From the NCBI GenBank assembly GCA_013339765.2, contig CM023454.1:45145177-45209176 (forward strand): a stretch of DNA of 64,000 nucleotides, in the 5' to 3' direction. Under the pieces are notes generated by a model that saw only the letters and a program-made list of their open reading frames with translations, did no database searches and had not been told where the DNA came from. The position numbers and the translations under genes are program-made. This DNA is from Haemaphysalis longicornis. Taxonomy: Eukaryota > Arthropoda > Arachnida > Ixodida > Ixodidae. This document shows, in pieces, positions 46,601-56,934 of the stretch; the stretch's first letter is position 1; the number at the start of each line of letters is the position of its first letter.

Positions 46601-47462
46601 GCGAAAATAGGGTGCGTTCGAGACAGCCATTTCTGCGGCAACGTCCTAGGAGTCGCGCAGTAGCTTTAGTAAAAAAAGAATTACCATTGTGTCATCAAGC
46701 ACTAAGGCGCATGTGCGAATGTTCAATATGAGTGCGAATATCCAATATGGAAAGACACTCAGCTTGGGAGAGGTCACCTAGACGCCGCATTATCGAGAAG
46801 CCATTATGGATAATTGGAGGCATAGCTACGAGTGTACTAATATCTTTCCGGAGCGTACTTGCAGATCCCGTAATTGCTGCCTCGAGTTGATAAGGGGAGC
46901 TCGGGGAAGTGTACGTTGCACCAAGCACTAGGAGCAAAAAAGACGGGTACCTCTTGGAAGAATAGGAAGACGACTTCTACAACCGCAACTACTAAAATAA
47001 AGAAGGATACTCCAACTTTACTCTGTTTCCTGCAGTTCTAACCTACACCAGCTTTTTCATTCAAATCGTGTGCGGGAGTGCATGCTTCCCTAAAATTTTT
47101 GAACAGCTTTCTTGAAAGAAAAAGGTGGAGTCGAGAAAGTCCAAGGTATCACTGGTGAATACGACCAGGTCTGATGTGTCCTTAGTCTTGTAATACTAAT
47201 TGTGAATGTCATTGAAGCTTCATTGCGTTTGTGAGTTTTCTTGTGACGGTATATCGTCGGTTTTGTTTCTTCTTTTTCTCTTCACATTTGCTAACCATGC
47301 GTTGCTTGCAACTTCAGTATACGTGAATTTAGTACAATCAACATTGGTCTTCTGAACATTGCCGATTTTAGATAAACAATAAATTTTCTTGTAACAGTCC
47401 TGTTTTTGGTTTTATGCAAGAATAACTACAAACCTTTTTTTAAAACTACAAACCGCAAGAAT
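43601..47462. other. No gene recognised
   Basis: Anonymous sequence. A minus frame at 44287-44547 (86 codons, with CGACRTVV) and a more GC-balanced block at 44560-45260 may be decayed mobile DNA but match nothing else here. A minus frame at 46695-46937 is open without a recognisable domain. No LTR, TIR or tail was found. Confidence 0.4.
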
Positions 47463-47474
47463 AACTACAAAACT
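47463..47474 (+). repeat. RTE target-site duplication, left copy
   Basis: AACTACAAAACT, identical to 50580-50591. The neighbourhood has further AACTACAAA repeats (47421-47480), so the exact boundary could slip by a few bases. Confidence 0.7.
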
Positions 47475-47746
47475 ACAAAAGAAAAATCCGCGCATTGATG
47501 GAATTGCACAAAGGGGCTTGGGGTGTGCCTGACCCGGCGACCATTGCCGGTAATGCACTCCCTCACCAGAGCAGGATTGGCCACCCTGGTGTAGTAACGG
47601 CCTGAACCCCCCCTAAATACGCCAATTAACCCTCGGCCCTCAGTCCCCAGCGGCTGCGAAGCAACTGACCACGGTGGCGGTCAGACCTGTGACGCAGCAG
47701 AGGGGGCTAAGAATCCCTGGATCCGGACAGGCCGCCAATGGAATCT

Positions 47747-48480
47747 GAACCTGGCAACGTTTAACGTGCGAACTTTATCTAGCGAAGCAAGTCTCGAGGT
47801 GTTCGAGGAATTAGAGGGCATTAAATGGGATGTAATAGGCCTTAGCGAGGTTAGGAGGGCAGGAGAAGCCTTTACGGTGCTGAAAAATGGACACGTCCTA
47901 TGTTACCGTGGTCTAGAGGACAGACGAGAACTGGGAGTAGGATTTCTAGTCAATAAAAGCATAGCTGGCAACATAGACGAATACTATAGCATTAACGAAA
48001 GGGCAGCAGGTCTTGTAATTAGGCTCAATAAGAGGTACAAGCTCAAGGTGGTACAAGGCTAACGCGCCCACATCCAGCCACAGACGACCACTGCAGTGGA
48101 ACGCTTCTATGAGATGTGGAATCGGCAATGGCTAAAGTAAAAAACGCAGTATACCGTAGTTATGGGGACTTTCAATGCTAAAGTAGGCACGAATCAGGCT
48201 GGAGACAAGGCAGTTGGGAACTATGGTCTGGGGCTGTAGAAATAGCAGGGGGACCTACTACGAGTTGAGTTTTAAGAACGGAATAACCTACGCATAATGA
48301 ATACTGCTTCCTGTAAACGGGAGAGCCGGAAGTGGACCTGGAGGAGCCGAATGGGGAGCACAAAAATGAAATAGACTTCATATTATGCGATAACCCTGGC
48401 GTCGTGCAGGATGTGGAAGTGCTCGGAAGGGTAAGGTGTAGTGACCACCGTATGGTAAGATCTCGAATTAGGCTAGATTT
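47747..48480 (+). pseudogene. RTE endonuclease region
   Basis: Starts LNLATFNVRTLSS near 47747 (the N-terminal endonuclease motif), then IKWDVIGLSEVRRAGE, where the catalytic Glu lies in SEVRR. ELGVGFLVNKSIAGN follows before a stop at 48062. The domain continues in other frames past AKVGTN (about 48180) and DFILCD- and SDHRMV-like stretches (about 48375-48455). Target-primed integration depends on this nuclease. At least two shifts and a stop break it. Confidence 0.75.
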
Positions 48481-48658
48481 GAGGAGGGACCACAACAAGC
48501 TAGTATGAAAGAAGCCGATAAATGAGCCAACACTAAGACGTAAAGTAGAAGAATTCAGGATCGCGCTGCAGAACCGATATTCTGCCCTTAACGAGGAAGC
48601 CGAGCTTACGACACAGGAAGCCAGCGACAACCTTACACGCATTATCACGGAGTGTGCA

Positions 48659-49879
48659 GTGGAAGTCGGGGGCACTATGGCTAGACAGGATACTGGTAAA
48701 CTTTCTCAGGAGACGAAAGATCTAATCAGGAAACGGCAAACCGTGAGAATCTCCACCGCAGCTGACAGAATAGAACTAGCCGAGCTCTCGAAGTTAATCA
48801 ATAAGCGTAAGACAGCTGACATACGGAAGTATAATATCGACAGGATCGAATACGCTGTAAAGAACGGAGGTAGCCTGAAAGCAGTAAAGAGACGTCTTGG
48901 CGTGGAGAAAAATCAGATGTATGCAGTTAAGGATAAGCAAGGGAATGTCATCACAAATAGGGATAAAATAGTCACAGTGGCCGAGGAGTTCTACAGGGAT
49001 CTGTACAGTAGCCGGGACATCCAGGATAATGCCGAACGAGACAGTAGTTCAGAGGAGATAGACATCCCACCAGTAACGACCGAAGAAGTAAGGAAGGCTT
49101 TGAAAGAAATGAAAGGGGGCAAAGCACCGGGTGAGGATCAGATAACAGCAGACCTCTTGAAGAATGGCGGAGAATTTGTACTTGAAAAACTGGCAAACCT
49201 GTATACGCAATCCCTAATGACCGCAATGGTACCGGAATCTTGGAAGAACGCGAACATCATCCTAATCCATAAGAAAGGCGACATGAAGGACTTGAAAAAT
49301 TACAGGCCGATCAGCTTACTGTCAGTCGTCTACAAGGTATTTACCAAGGTAATCGCCAACCGAATCTCTGCAACCTTAAATTTCAGCCAACCTAAAGAAC
49401 AAGCAGGGTTCCGTAAAGGTCATTCAACAATGGACCATATTCACACGATCAATCAGGTGATAGAGAAGTGCGCTGAGTATACTGAACCCCTATATATAGC
49501 CTTCATAGATTATGAGAAAGCATTTGACTCGGTCGAAACCCTAGCAGTCATTCCGGCATTACGGAACGAGGGGGTAGATGAGCATTATGTAAGAATACTA
49601 GAGGATATCAATAATGGGTCTACAGCTACCATCATCCTCCATAGGGAGAGCAGTAAAATACCTATAAGGAAGGAGGTCAGACAAGGAGACACAATCTCTC
49701 CTATGTTATTCACAGCATGCTTACAAGAAGTATTCAGAACGTTAAATTGGGTACAGGTGGGAGTAAGGGTTAATGGAGAATACCTCAGTAACCTCAGATT
49801 TGCTGATGACGTGGCCTTGCTAAGTAACTTGGGGGACGAATTGCAAAGCATGCTTTCCGCACTGGGCGAACAAGAGTAG
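48659..49879 (+). pseudogene. RTE reverse transcriptase, 406-codon intact core
   Basis: This is the longest clean coding frame in the window. It begins in the linker, then shows GGKAPGEDQITADLLKNGGE, NANIILIHKKGDMKDLKNYR and PISLLSVVYKVFTKVIANRI (domains 0-2), QAGFRKGHSTMDHI, IAFIDYEKAFDSV (motif A, Asp present), EVRQGDTISPMLF (motif B), and LRFADDVALLS (motif C, Asp-Asp present). All palm residues look functional. It ends with a stop at 49879, shortly after motif C, where the RTE protein normally continues through the thumb and C-terminal region. The ATG at 48659 is internal to the original protein. Codon use matches the 59-kb copy. Confidence 0.9.
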
Positions 49880-50579
49880 ACCGTGGGCCTGAAAAATTAT
49901 ATGCACAGAACTAAAGTATGATCAATAACCTGGGGACAGCACAACAGTTTGAGATAGATGGCGAGGCCAAGTGAAAGTGGTAAGAGAGTATATATACGTA
50001 GGCCAAGTGTGACCCCGGATCCCAACCATGAGGCAGGAGGTAATTAGAAGGATCAGAATGGGGTGGAGTGCATATGCAGATATTCTCAAATAATGAATAG
50101 AAGCCTACCATTGTCGCTGAAGAAGAAAGTGTATGACAGCTGCATCTTACTGGTACTCACCTACGGGCAGAAACTTGGAGGCTTACTAAGAGGGTTCAAC
50201 TTAAATTGAGAACGACTCAGCGGGCAATGGAGCGGAAAATGATACGTGTAACATTAAGGGACAAGAAGAGAGCGGAGTGGGTCAGGGAGCAAACTGGTGT
50301 GAAAGACATATTAGTAGAAATTAAGAAGAAGAAATGGACGTGGGCAGGGCATGTAATGCGAAGACAAGATAACCGCTGGTCATTAGGGTAACAGAGTGGA
50401 TCGCTAGAGAAGGCAATCGCAGCAGGGGGCGGCAGAAAGTTAGATGGGCAGATGAGATCAAGAAGTTTGCGGGGATAAATTGGTCACAGTTGGCACAGGA
50501 CCGAGGTAATTAGAGAATAATGGGAGAGGCCTTTGCCCTGCAGTGGGCGTAGATAGGCTGGGTGATGATGATGATGATG
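49880..50579 (+). pseudogene. RTE C-terminal region and 3' end
   Basis: Downstream of the stop the thumb and C-terminal parts continue in changing frames. The clearest is 50206-50391, with TTQRAMERKMIRVTLRDKKR, WVREQTGVKDIL and KKWTWAGHVMRRQDNRWS, the conserved RTE tail motif with AGHVMRR. The last 255 bp equal the short tails at 21924 and 24170. The 3' end is a run of TGATGA units. Confidence 0.8.
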
Positions 50580-50591
50580 AACTACAAAACT
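50580..50591 (+). repeat. RTE target-site duplication, right copy
   Basis: AACTACAAAACT immediately after the TGATGA tail, identical to 47463-47474. Confidence 0.7.
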
Positions 50592-51967
50592 TGTTTATGT
50601 TTTTTTTATTTTATATTGCAATTGACCTGTTTCTTATGACCAATTCTTTATTTTTCAAAATCAGAGCTTTCATGCCATATCCTTTTTGTCTCGTCCCAGT
50701 CCATGACTTTTTTACGCGAAGCCTTAGTATCCCTGTGTTGTCCTAGTACTTCATTTAGTTGTTTCTTGACTATCACCTGCTGAGGTTAACTTATCTATGT
50801 CTGGTTACAGATCAGCATGGGAACAACTAAGAGCCTTTTTTGAGCATTTCACCGATGCAGCAATAGCATCCAGCTTGAAGCAATACTTCTAGTAGTCCTG
50901 ATTTCACATGACGCTAAGAATACATACAGTCATCCCGCACGTAGTGCCTCCAGAATAGACACTTAATGTGAACCCCATTTTTCCACGTTCATATAGCGCT
51001 ACTCAAAACATTTCTGAATACTTTTACCATTCCGCTCAATTCCTTCGTGCACACAAATTTCGAGTTGATGCGCGAATTGTTTTAGATGACCAAGTTTACA
51101 AAAGTTCTTTTCTCTGTTCAATATCACCAAACCTTGAAATTTTTGAACGCCCTAATGATTTAAACGTTCGTTGCGTGATAGTCGTTCAAGACTTCTGTAG
51201 CTAGGCAGGTCAATACAGAATCAATTAAGCATTACTTTCTAGCGTTGTTGACGTCACTGCGAGTGCCAAACAACATGCACTAATACCTAACAAAACCTGA
51301 GCATGCTTTAAAATGATGAAGGCTGTGTTTGTGAGGTATTACATACCTTAAAAATTAGGAGCATTGGTTTTTTTAGGTTGTAATGATGCGTCGTAAGTAT
51401 GTTTACAGGTTTCTGCAGACGTCTACTGGTAAGTGCCAATGGTGTTTAGGCGACGGTTTCAAGTAATGATGCCAGCAATGACTACATCTTTAAAACAACA
51501 CCTAATGTGATTTTCTAACCAAGGCTCCGATAATATATCCCTTTCTTAAACTGTCATCCTTTGGCCTTCCTGAAGGTTCTGTTGAAAAAATGTACTAAAT
51601 GGGAACCATCACTACATCACAGCCTTAAGTCTCTGTCCACGGATGGTATGTTTAGCCGCTAAATGACTTTGAGGAATAGGTAAGGAGAAAATAATTATTT
51701 CTTTCCTTACAACGACATAAACAGCCGTGTATTTATTCCAGAGATTTAACGTAAGTTATTTCTTGTGTATATTTAGAAGGCTGTGTATATTTAGAAGCGC
51801 GGTGAACATATACTTATCGAGCTTGAAAATTGCCATTTTTGAAGCTTGAGCACTGCAGTAGTTTACCAAAGTAATAGCTAGACGTTAGTAGATATCATCA
51901 CTAAGCCAGCGGCTCAGCACAATCCTTCACAACCACGCGTATAAAAGGCAAAACAGACAAAGGCTGG
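50592..51967. other. No gene recognised
   Basis: AT-rich anonymous sequence. A 78-codon frame at 50968-51204 has no recognisable domain. Nothing else is supportable. Confidence 0.4.
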
Positions 51968-52155
51968 CGCGATCATCATCATCACCACCAGCCTGTCTAC
52001 GGCCACAGCCGGGCAAAGGCATCGCCCATTATAGTATAATTACCAATCCTGTGCTAAATGAGTTAAACTTATCCCAACCAAATTCCCAATCTGCTCTGCC
52101 CATCTAACTTTCGGCCACCACCCTCACGCTTGCCTTCTCTAGGGATCCACTCTTT
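51968..52155 (-). mobile_element. RTE LINE 3' tail, minus strand
   Basis: The plus strand reads ATCATCATCATCACCACCAG at the left edge, then CTTCTCTAGGGATCCACTCT at the right, which is the reverse complement of the RTE 3' end (AGAGTGGATCCCTAGAGAAG). It is about 185 bp and clearly more diverged than the 21.9-kb tail. It lies just outside the lower LTR of the following element. Confidence 0.8.
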
Positions 52156-52329
52156 TTATTTAGTACATACTGCAGTAATCTAAGGACCTAGCAGGAGGGC
52201 AGAAGAAAAACGTGCATGTCTCAACTGGAATCTGTATATTCACATAATTTGCCATGGTGTGGTAATCAACGCAAAAAGTACAAATATATAGAGCAATAAA
52301 TACACAATCACACATATTGCTGTGGAAAA

Positions 52330-52519
52330 TATTCCCAAGTACACATCGGTGAACAGGAACACAGTAACAGTCTTAATCACCCATCCGAACCAGTCAGTTC
52401 CATGATCTCCTTCCTCGTCTTCTCTACCTCTTCCCTAGCCCATCTATCTAACTAGGTCACAGCGTTGGGGGAATTGTGCTTCTGTATAGGTATAATATGT
52501 GTTTAAATATTCCATGACA
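52330..52519 (-). repeat. 3' LTR
   Basis: Minus strand from TGTCATGGAATATTTAAACA to CTTGGGAATA. It matches the 55331-55506 copy over its full length with roughly one difference in four and several small indels, so the element is old. No target-site duplication is visible at its outer edge. Confidence 0.75.
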
Positions 52520-52538
52520 ATTGTCCCCCCTCCCCAAG
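52520..52538 (-). promoter_or_regulatory. Polypurine tract
   Basis: On the minus strand CTTGGGGAGGGGGGACAAT abuts the TGTCAT start of the 3' LTR. A purine run at this exact place primes plus-strand DNA synthesis in LTR elements. It supports the LTR boundary and shows that the CNBP-like sequence lies inside the element. Confidence 0.7.
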
Positions 52539-52589
52539 AGTTGCGTGAGAAGACTGCAGAGAAGACCTGTTTGACGGTAGCCCCTACGA

Positions 52590-53190
52590 TCTCAGCGTAC
52601 GGCAACGTTCGCGGCCACTGCCTAGCGCAAACGGCAAGGCCGTTTTGCAATATGTGCCAGCATTCGCTGTATCGGTAGTAAACGTTGGCGACAAGGCCGT
52701 GGCCGCCGGCCTAGGAACAGTCGCATCTGCTATGCTACAGGTGGCCGCAGTTGTAGCACTCCCAGTTTTTCCGCTCACTGTTGGCGCAGTCCTGCGAGAT
52801 GTGGCCCAGATGGTGGCAGACGTAGCACGTCTCCTTTTGTTCTCTGCACTCGCGGACAACGTGGCCCATCTTACTGGAGTTGTAGCACGATATCTCGTGT
52901 GGTTTGTGCTGGCAGTTCTTGTAGATGCGGCCTGTGCCATTGCAGCTGTAATACTGATCCTCAGCCTCCATTCAGTACCCGGCAATGTGGCCTGTCCGGT
53001 TGCACTTGTAGTACTACTTTCTGATGGGCGGCTTGTATTCCATTGGGCCACCACAGGCGCCCACAACGCAGACGCCACCACGCGAGCCCAGATATCTACC
53101 TCTCCTTCCTCCGCCCCATCCGTCTTGGAAGCACTTGCGTGCAAAGTGCCCTAGCTAGTGGCACTTGTAGCACTCCCTCGCCGTGCACCG
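52590..53190 (-). pseudogene. CNBP/ZNF9-like CCHC zinc-finger sequence inside an LTR element
   Basis: The minus strand starts TARECYKCH near 53184, then a stop in place of the next residue, then LGHFARKCFQDG and a Gly/Arg-rich linker (GGGRGRYLGSRGG). More CCHC units follow: YYKCNRTGHIAGY, SCNGTGRIYKNC, SCYNSSKMGHVVREC, TCYVCHHLGHISQDC and ECYNCGHL (78-codon open part 52735-52971). First knuckle, Arg/Gly linker, then a row of knuckles is the layout of cellular nucleic acid-binding protein (about 170-180 residues), a single-stranded nucleic-acid binder. It lacks introns and shows no poly(A) before the polypurine tract. Several cysteines are lost and stops interrupt it. The 169-codon plus-strand frame opposite is its antisense shadow. 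Confidence 0.75.
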
Positions 53191-53229
53191 AATGCTCTGC
53201 CGCCGCCTTTGTCTGCCCGCAATTTGCTT

Positions 53230-53906
53230 ACACGCGGCTGAGCAAATCACCGGCTCGAACAATACGTGTTCAGTCAGCTTGCCTTGTACTTCCGCTTCCG
53301 CCTTAGTCTCTGCAATGGGCGGTGAACCTGTGCTAACAGCTGCTGCCGCTCCGACGTTATAACCGTGTACCTCTTCTGCGGCAAACCCAACGAAGACACC
53401 ATTACAAGACCTTTTTCGCTGAAACATATACGCAGCAAGAGACGTACGACGAAAGCAAATATTAGTGCAGGTAGGCAGGACCAATGACCAGCTGTCGGAG
53501 GCGTAGGACTGTCTACACGAAGGATGCACCTAGGCTTTGGCAAAAATATTATTTTGTTACCAGCCTTCTGACACAAGTCGCATCGTATTATTACCGGCAA
53601 AATTGGGCTTTCGACTACCACAATCTCGACACGGTGGAGCCTTCCGAGAAACTTCATATCCAGGAGCACATAACCGATCGCTTGTATCGTAGCTTCATTG
53701 AAGCCAAGCAAACGTGTGGCGGGTGCGGACAGGAATAAGTGAGGCACATGAGTGATGACAGAACGGTACAAAATGTTAACGGCAGCACCTGTGTCCACTA
53801 AAGCCTTTAGTGACTGGCCTAGCATGACCATGTCGAGACACAAGTAAGGTGCATAATGTGAAACCTTCGCCCGGACTGTGGCGTTGCCCGGCACTCCCGC
53901 AGCCAC
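53230..53906 (-). pseudogene. Retroelement aspartic protease
   Basis: The 210-codon frame 53274-53906 has LKALVDTGAAVNIL, the retropepsin active site with DTG intact, preceded by a YAPYLCLDMVML strand and followed by RLLGFNEATIQAIGYVLLD and PVIIRCDLCQKAGNKIIF. In the neighbouring minus frame the sequence continues with AAYMFQRKRSCNGVFVGFAA and LTEHVLFEPVICSA, the usual stretch between protease and RT. The protease would cleave the polyprotein. RT does not follow: the CNBP-like sequence starts at about 53200. Confidence 0.75.
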
Positions 53907-53939
53907 AGTGGACAGAGAAAACGCAACAAGATTTTACTC

Positions 53940-54900
53940 GTGTGTAGTTGTTTCGGTGACGTTGGGCACTTGTGGTACATCCAATTTCGCACGCCCGGAA
54001 CTCACCTCTGGCGACAGGCGAGGGGTTTGGTAAGTTACGCGCGTTCTCGCCCTCGGCAACCCGCGCTGTCGTTCCCCGGTCGGCTTGACAGAGAATGTGC
54101 TCGGCGGTCCCAATCACGCGCATAGTGACCAGCGGCACCACACAGGTAACCATCCAGGCTAGCATGACGCTGCCTAAACCCGCCGTAAGCTAGCCGACCA
54201 GTGAAAGTCGAAGAGCCGGACTCCACTTGCTGTGCAGCAGCGGATTCTACAGCTGAAGCATCGAGCGCCAATCCAAGAGCTGCACGGACAGTCATCGGCC
54301 GAGCGAGGCGCACAAAACGCTGAACGTTGGGGTTCTCCAAGGGCGCCAACAAATGCTCTGGTGACAATAAGATCTTTTTCGCGTTCAGAGAACCTGCGAT
54401 TGCCTTGTGCGTACTTCTCTATACGCGATTCGCGAGATCTTTTAAAGTTATGCAGAATGTAGCTGCTGGAAACGAGCTTCGCCAAAGCGGTCTTCCATGG
54501 CTGTAATTAAGTGGGGGTAGTCGCGTCTCGTGCACTCCGGAATGTATTCCAATACATCAGAGGCAGGAGGTCATCGCTGTGCCACCAGAACACGAGCCTG
54601 GTCATTCAGAGACCAATCACTGGCCACAACAACCGAATCAAACTGAATACAGAAGGCTGTCCACGAGGTGGGGCCATCAAAAACAGGTTGTCGAAGTGGC
54701 ACACAATGTTGCTTATTTGCCATCTGCGGTACAACAGACCTGGAAGGTACAACCAGTGCAGTCAGGTCCAGGGCAACTGGTCCACATGACGATTCCACAA
54801 CCGCAATACGATTGGGCAGGTTATCTATTCGACTGTTGGCATCCGCTGACCAGATAGTCATCCTTTCAGTGATTGAGCACATTTTTTCGTCGATGGCGCA
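53940..54900 (-). pseudogene. Retroelement gag (capsid and zinc knuckle)
   Basis: Minus-strand frames in order read MCSITERMTIWSADANSRID (54882), LRQPVFDGPTSWTAFCIQFD (about 54680, the start of a Ty3/gypsy capsid), VASDWSLNDQARVLVA, then a shifted frame with EKDLIVTRAFVGAL, VQRFVRLARPMTVRAALGLA (about 54310-54250) and a single zinc knuckle CGAAGHYARDW (about 54130), whose last Cys is now Trp. Capsid followed by one knuckle is the normal gypsy gag order. Frameshifts lie near 54570, 54370 and 54130. Confidence 0.7.
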
Positions 54901-55330
54901 GTTATGGTTGTCCAGGCGGTCGACGAGGCTGCCAAATAGCGCTCCTATTGGCCCGTATACGCTTGGTTCCCCGCTGCAGAATCAGAGACAACGTTGGGGC
55001 TTGCCTTTGGTTGATTATGAGGCTCGCGCAGATCCTAACCAGTACCGTGGGCCATGTCGTAGACACGGTGGATGTGTTAGGCGGTGACGGACTGCTGGAT
55101 GGGTGACCGCTAACTGGAAGCGATACGCATGTGTGAGTCGCCGGTTTAACTTCTTGTGGCAAGAACCCACCGCCATCTTTGTTTGTAGTGGCGCGACTCT
55201 GTCACTCTGGGGACTCCTGGATGCAAGTTGCAGGAGCCGCAAGAAGGGACGGCATCTCGGCGAGCACTCGACTTTGACTCGGGATCATCACGTCTATCCC
55301 ACCGCTGTCACCTACAATGCTGCGGGCAAC

Positions 55331-55506
55331 TATTCCCAAGTACACATAGGGTAACACGAACACAGTAACAGGTTTATTCACCAGTCAGTTCGCGATCTCC
55401 TTTCACGTATTCATGTAGCTCTTCAACCGCCAATCACTCTAACAAGCTCACATTAAATAGACGGATTGTCCTTTTCTATAGGTATATTATGTGTCTAATT
55501 ATGTCA
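55331..55506 (-). repeat. 5' LTR
   Basis: Minus strand from TGACATAATTAGACACATAA to CTTGGGAATA; partner of 52330-52519. The sequence just inside (GTTGCCCGCAGCATTG) would be the primer-binding region, but I could not assign a tRNA. Confidence 0.7.
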
Positions 55507-55978
55507 TACCAATATATACACACATATACAGGTAACAAGTAACGGCCAGGTTTTTTAAAGAAAAACGGTTGCACAATCGAAAGCTCATTGTAAACTAAAA
55601 ACTCCACCCCCCCCCCACCTTCCCCGAAGGGAATCGTGCGGAAATGCGAAAGCATTGGGTGCACTGATGAGTGCGCTGCGCCAAGCAGTAACGAGAGAGT
55701 CGTGCGCTCCACTGCATTTATATACATTTTCCGTGCGCAGTGAGCGGAGAGAGGGTACGCGGAGAGGAGAGAGAGACCCGCGCAACACGCCCGCCCCGCG
55801 CGCGAGCTCTCTCTCCCACCGAGCTCCGCGATGCGAGTGCCCTCACACGTCCGATCGCGCTCCGCCTCTACCCTTGCCCTCCGCTACTCCCGCCCGAGCT
55901 ACCACCTGCTCCGGTTGCTAGGCGCGCCACAGCTGTTGCTAGGGGCGAGAAAAAGCGCGGAGAGATAACATCTGCGGG

Positions 55979-56022
55979 CGCACGCCGACGGAGCACGACA
56001 ACCCCCGACTAAGAAATGCATT
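55979..56022 (+). repeat. 44-bp direct repeat, copy 1
   Basis: Begins CGCACGCCGACGGAGCACGA and ends AAGAAATGCATT. Identical to 56249-56292, with a period of 270 bp. Confidence 0.9.
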
Positions 56023-56248
56023 CGATGCTCACAGAAGAGGGGGTAGTGCAACGGTGTCCATTGTTACAGTGGCGACGCGGTCAATCCCGCTAATGGTAGC
56101 GCGAGACTGGACTGGACGAAGAGAAGGACGAAGGTCTCTTGCTGGTGCTCTTGCCGTAGCGGCGCGGGTCCGCCGCGCCGAGACGACGACGACGAAGGCA
56201 GAACTACGAGGCGCGCGCTTACGTGCGCTCGCCCTGGAGGAATGCAGC

Positions 56249-56292
56249 CGCACGCCGACGGAGCACGACAACCCCCGACTAAGAAATGCATT
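56249..56292 (+). repeat. 44-bp direct repeat, copy 2
   Basis: Identical to 55979-56022. The flanks differ on both sides. Confidence 0.9.
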
Positions 56293-56300
56293 GGCATTTA

Positions 56301-56934
56301 AAAGTCACAACCTTCACACTAAGTTTCTACGTCGAGAGAAATTAAACCTTCCTACAATCGAAGCTCGTACAATAAGAGAGCAGCCTAAATGCTTCAACAT
56401 CAATATAAACAAGAAGAATGAAATACAAAAATTAAAAAAAGTAAAAAAATTAAAAAAAAACCCACAAGTAAAATATTCTCAGACATTCCAGAGCTACACG
56501 GAAAATAGAAACGCCCAAGCAATCAGTTGGCAAACCTCTGACACAAACATGCTGATTATTATAGGCAGCGAACATCTTCGCTGAAAAATCAGATACAGTT
56601 CGCGCAGAGAAAACAAAACTCGGTAATAAATTTCACTCCGCAATTGTCGGCGGGATGAAAAAGTGTTTGAATAGATCTGTGCGACCTTTGTGAGGAAGAA
56701 AATTGTGTGAGTGACCAATGGTTGTTGGTCACGGTTATTTCCACCTACGGTTATCTTGCCTTCGCAATACATGCCCTGCCCCCGTCTATTTCTTCTGTAT
56801 TTGTACTAATACGTCCTTAACATGTGTTTAATCTCTCACCCACTCCGCGCTCTTCTTTTCCCTTAAGTTACACCTAGCATCCCCACTTCCATTAAGGGCG
56901 ATGTCGTCCTCACTTTAAGGTGAACCATCTCGCC
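56301..56934. other. No gene recognised; A-rich tract
   Basis: Contains an A-rich low-complexity stretch (56418-56462) that creates a lysine-rich frame. No domain or repeat. Confidence 0.4.

Larger units (their letters stand above)
47475..50579 (+). mobile_element. RTE-clade LINE, near full length
   Basis: About 3.1 kb bounded by a 12-bp target-site duplication, with a 5'UTR-like GC-rich start (47490-47740), AP-like endonuclease (47747-48480), RT (48659-49879) and C-terminal part (to about 50520), ending in GGTGATGATGATGATGATGA. Single-protein organisation, length and the TGATGA tail identify the RTE clade. Four other pieces of the same family lie in this window (21924, 24050, 51968 minus, 59027). 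Frameshifts in endonuclease and C-terminus make this copy non-autonomous, although the RT frame is long and clean, so it is relatively young. Confidence 0.9.
52330..55506 (-). mobile_element. LTR retroelement with gag-protease and a captured CNBP-like sequence
   Basis: Two collinear terminal segments, 52330-52519 and 55331-55506, share TATTCCCAAGTACACAT, AACACAGTAACAG, CCAGTCAGTT and CTATAGGTAT-TATGTGT in the same order and orientation, and start TGTCAT/TGACAT on the minus strand: LTRs. A polypurine tract directly precedes the 3' LTR. Between them, on the minus strand, lie gag, a retropepsin-like protease and then a CNBP-like CCHC zinc-finger sequence up to about 52590. No RT, RNase H or integrase sequence is visible, and the interior (~2.8 kb) is too short to hide them. 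I infer capture of a host cDNA by template switching. All frames are now broken. Confidence 0.7.
55640..56300 (+). other. GC-rich block with exact 44-bp direct repeats
   Basis: A sharp GC-rich and CpG-rich island in AT-rich DNA, with a TATA-like TTTATATACA near 55717 and an identical 44-bp sequence at 55979-56022 and 56249-56292. A TTACAGTGGCGACGCGGTCA stretch (about 56064-56083) resembles an LTR-element primer-binding region. Open frames exist on both strands only because of composition. It could be an LTR plus leader of another retroelement, or a promoter island. Confidence 0.35.

Noticed and set aside
47460..50600. Functional RTE element
   Set aside because: The RT core is clean, but the endonuclease has a stop at 48062 and the C-terminal region is frameshifted after 49879.
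52645..53154. 169-codon plus-strand hydrophobic frame, looks like a membrane protein
   Set aside because: It is the exact antisense of the CNBP-like zinc-finger sequence; Cys/Tyr/Gly-rich codons read backwards give Val/Ala/Leu.
56054..56584. 176-codon plus frame across the GC-rich block
   Set aside because: It runs from the CpG-rich island into an A-rich tract, changes composition midway and has no domain.
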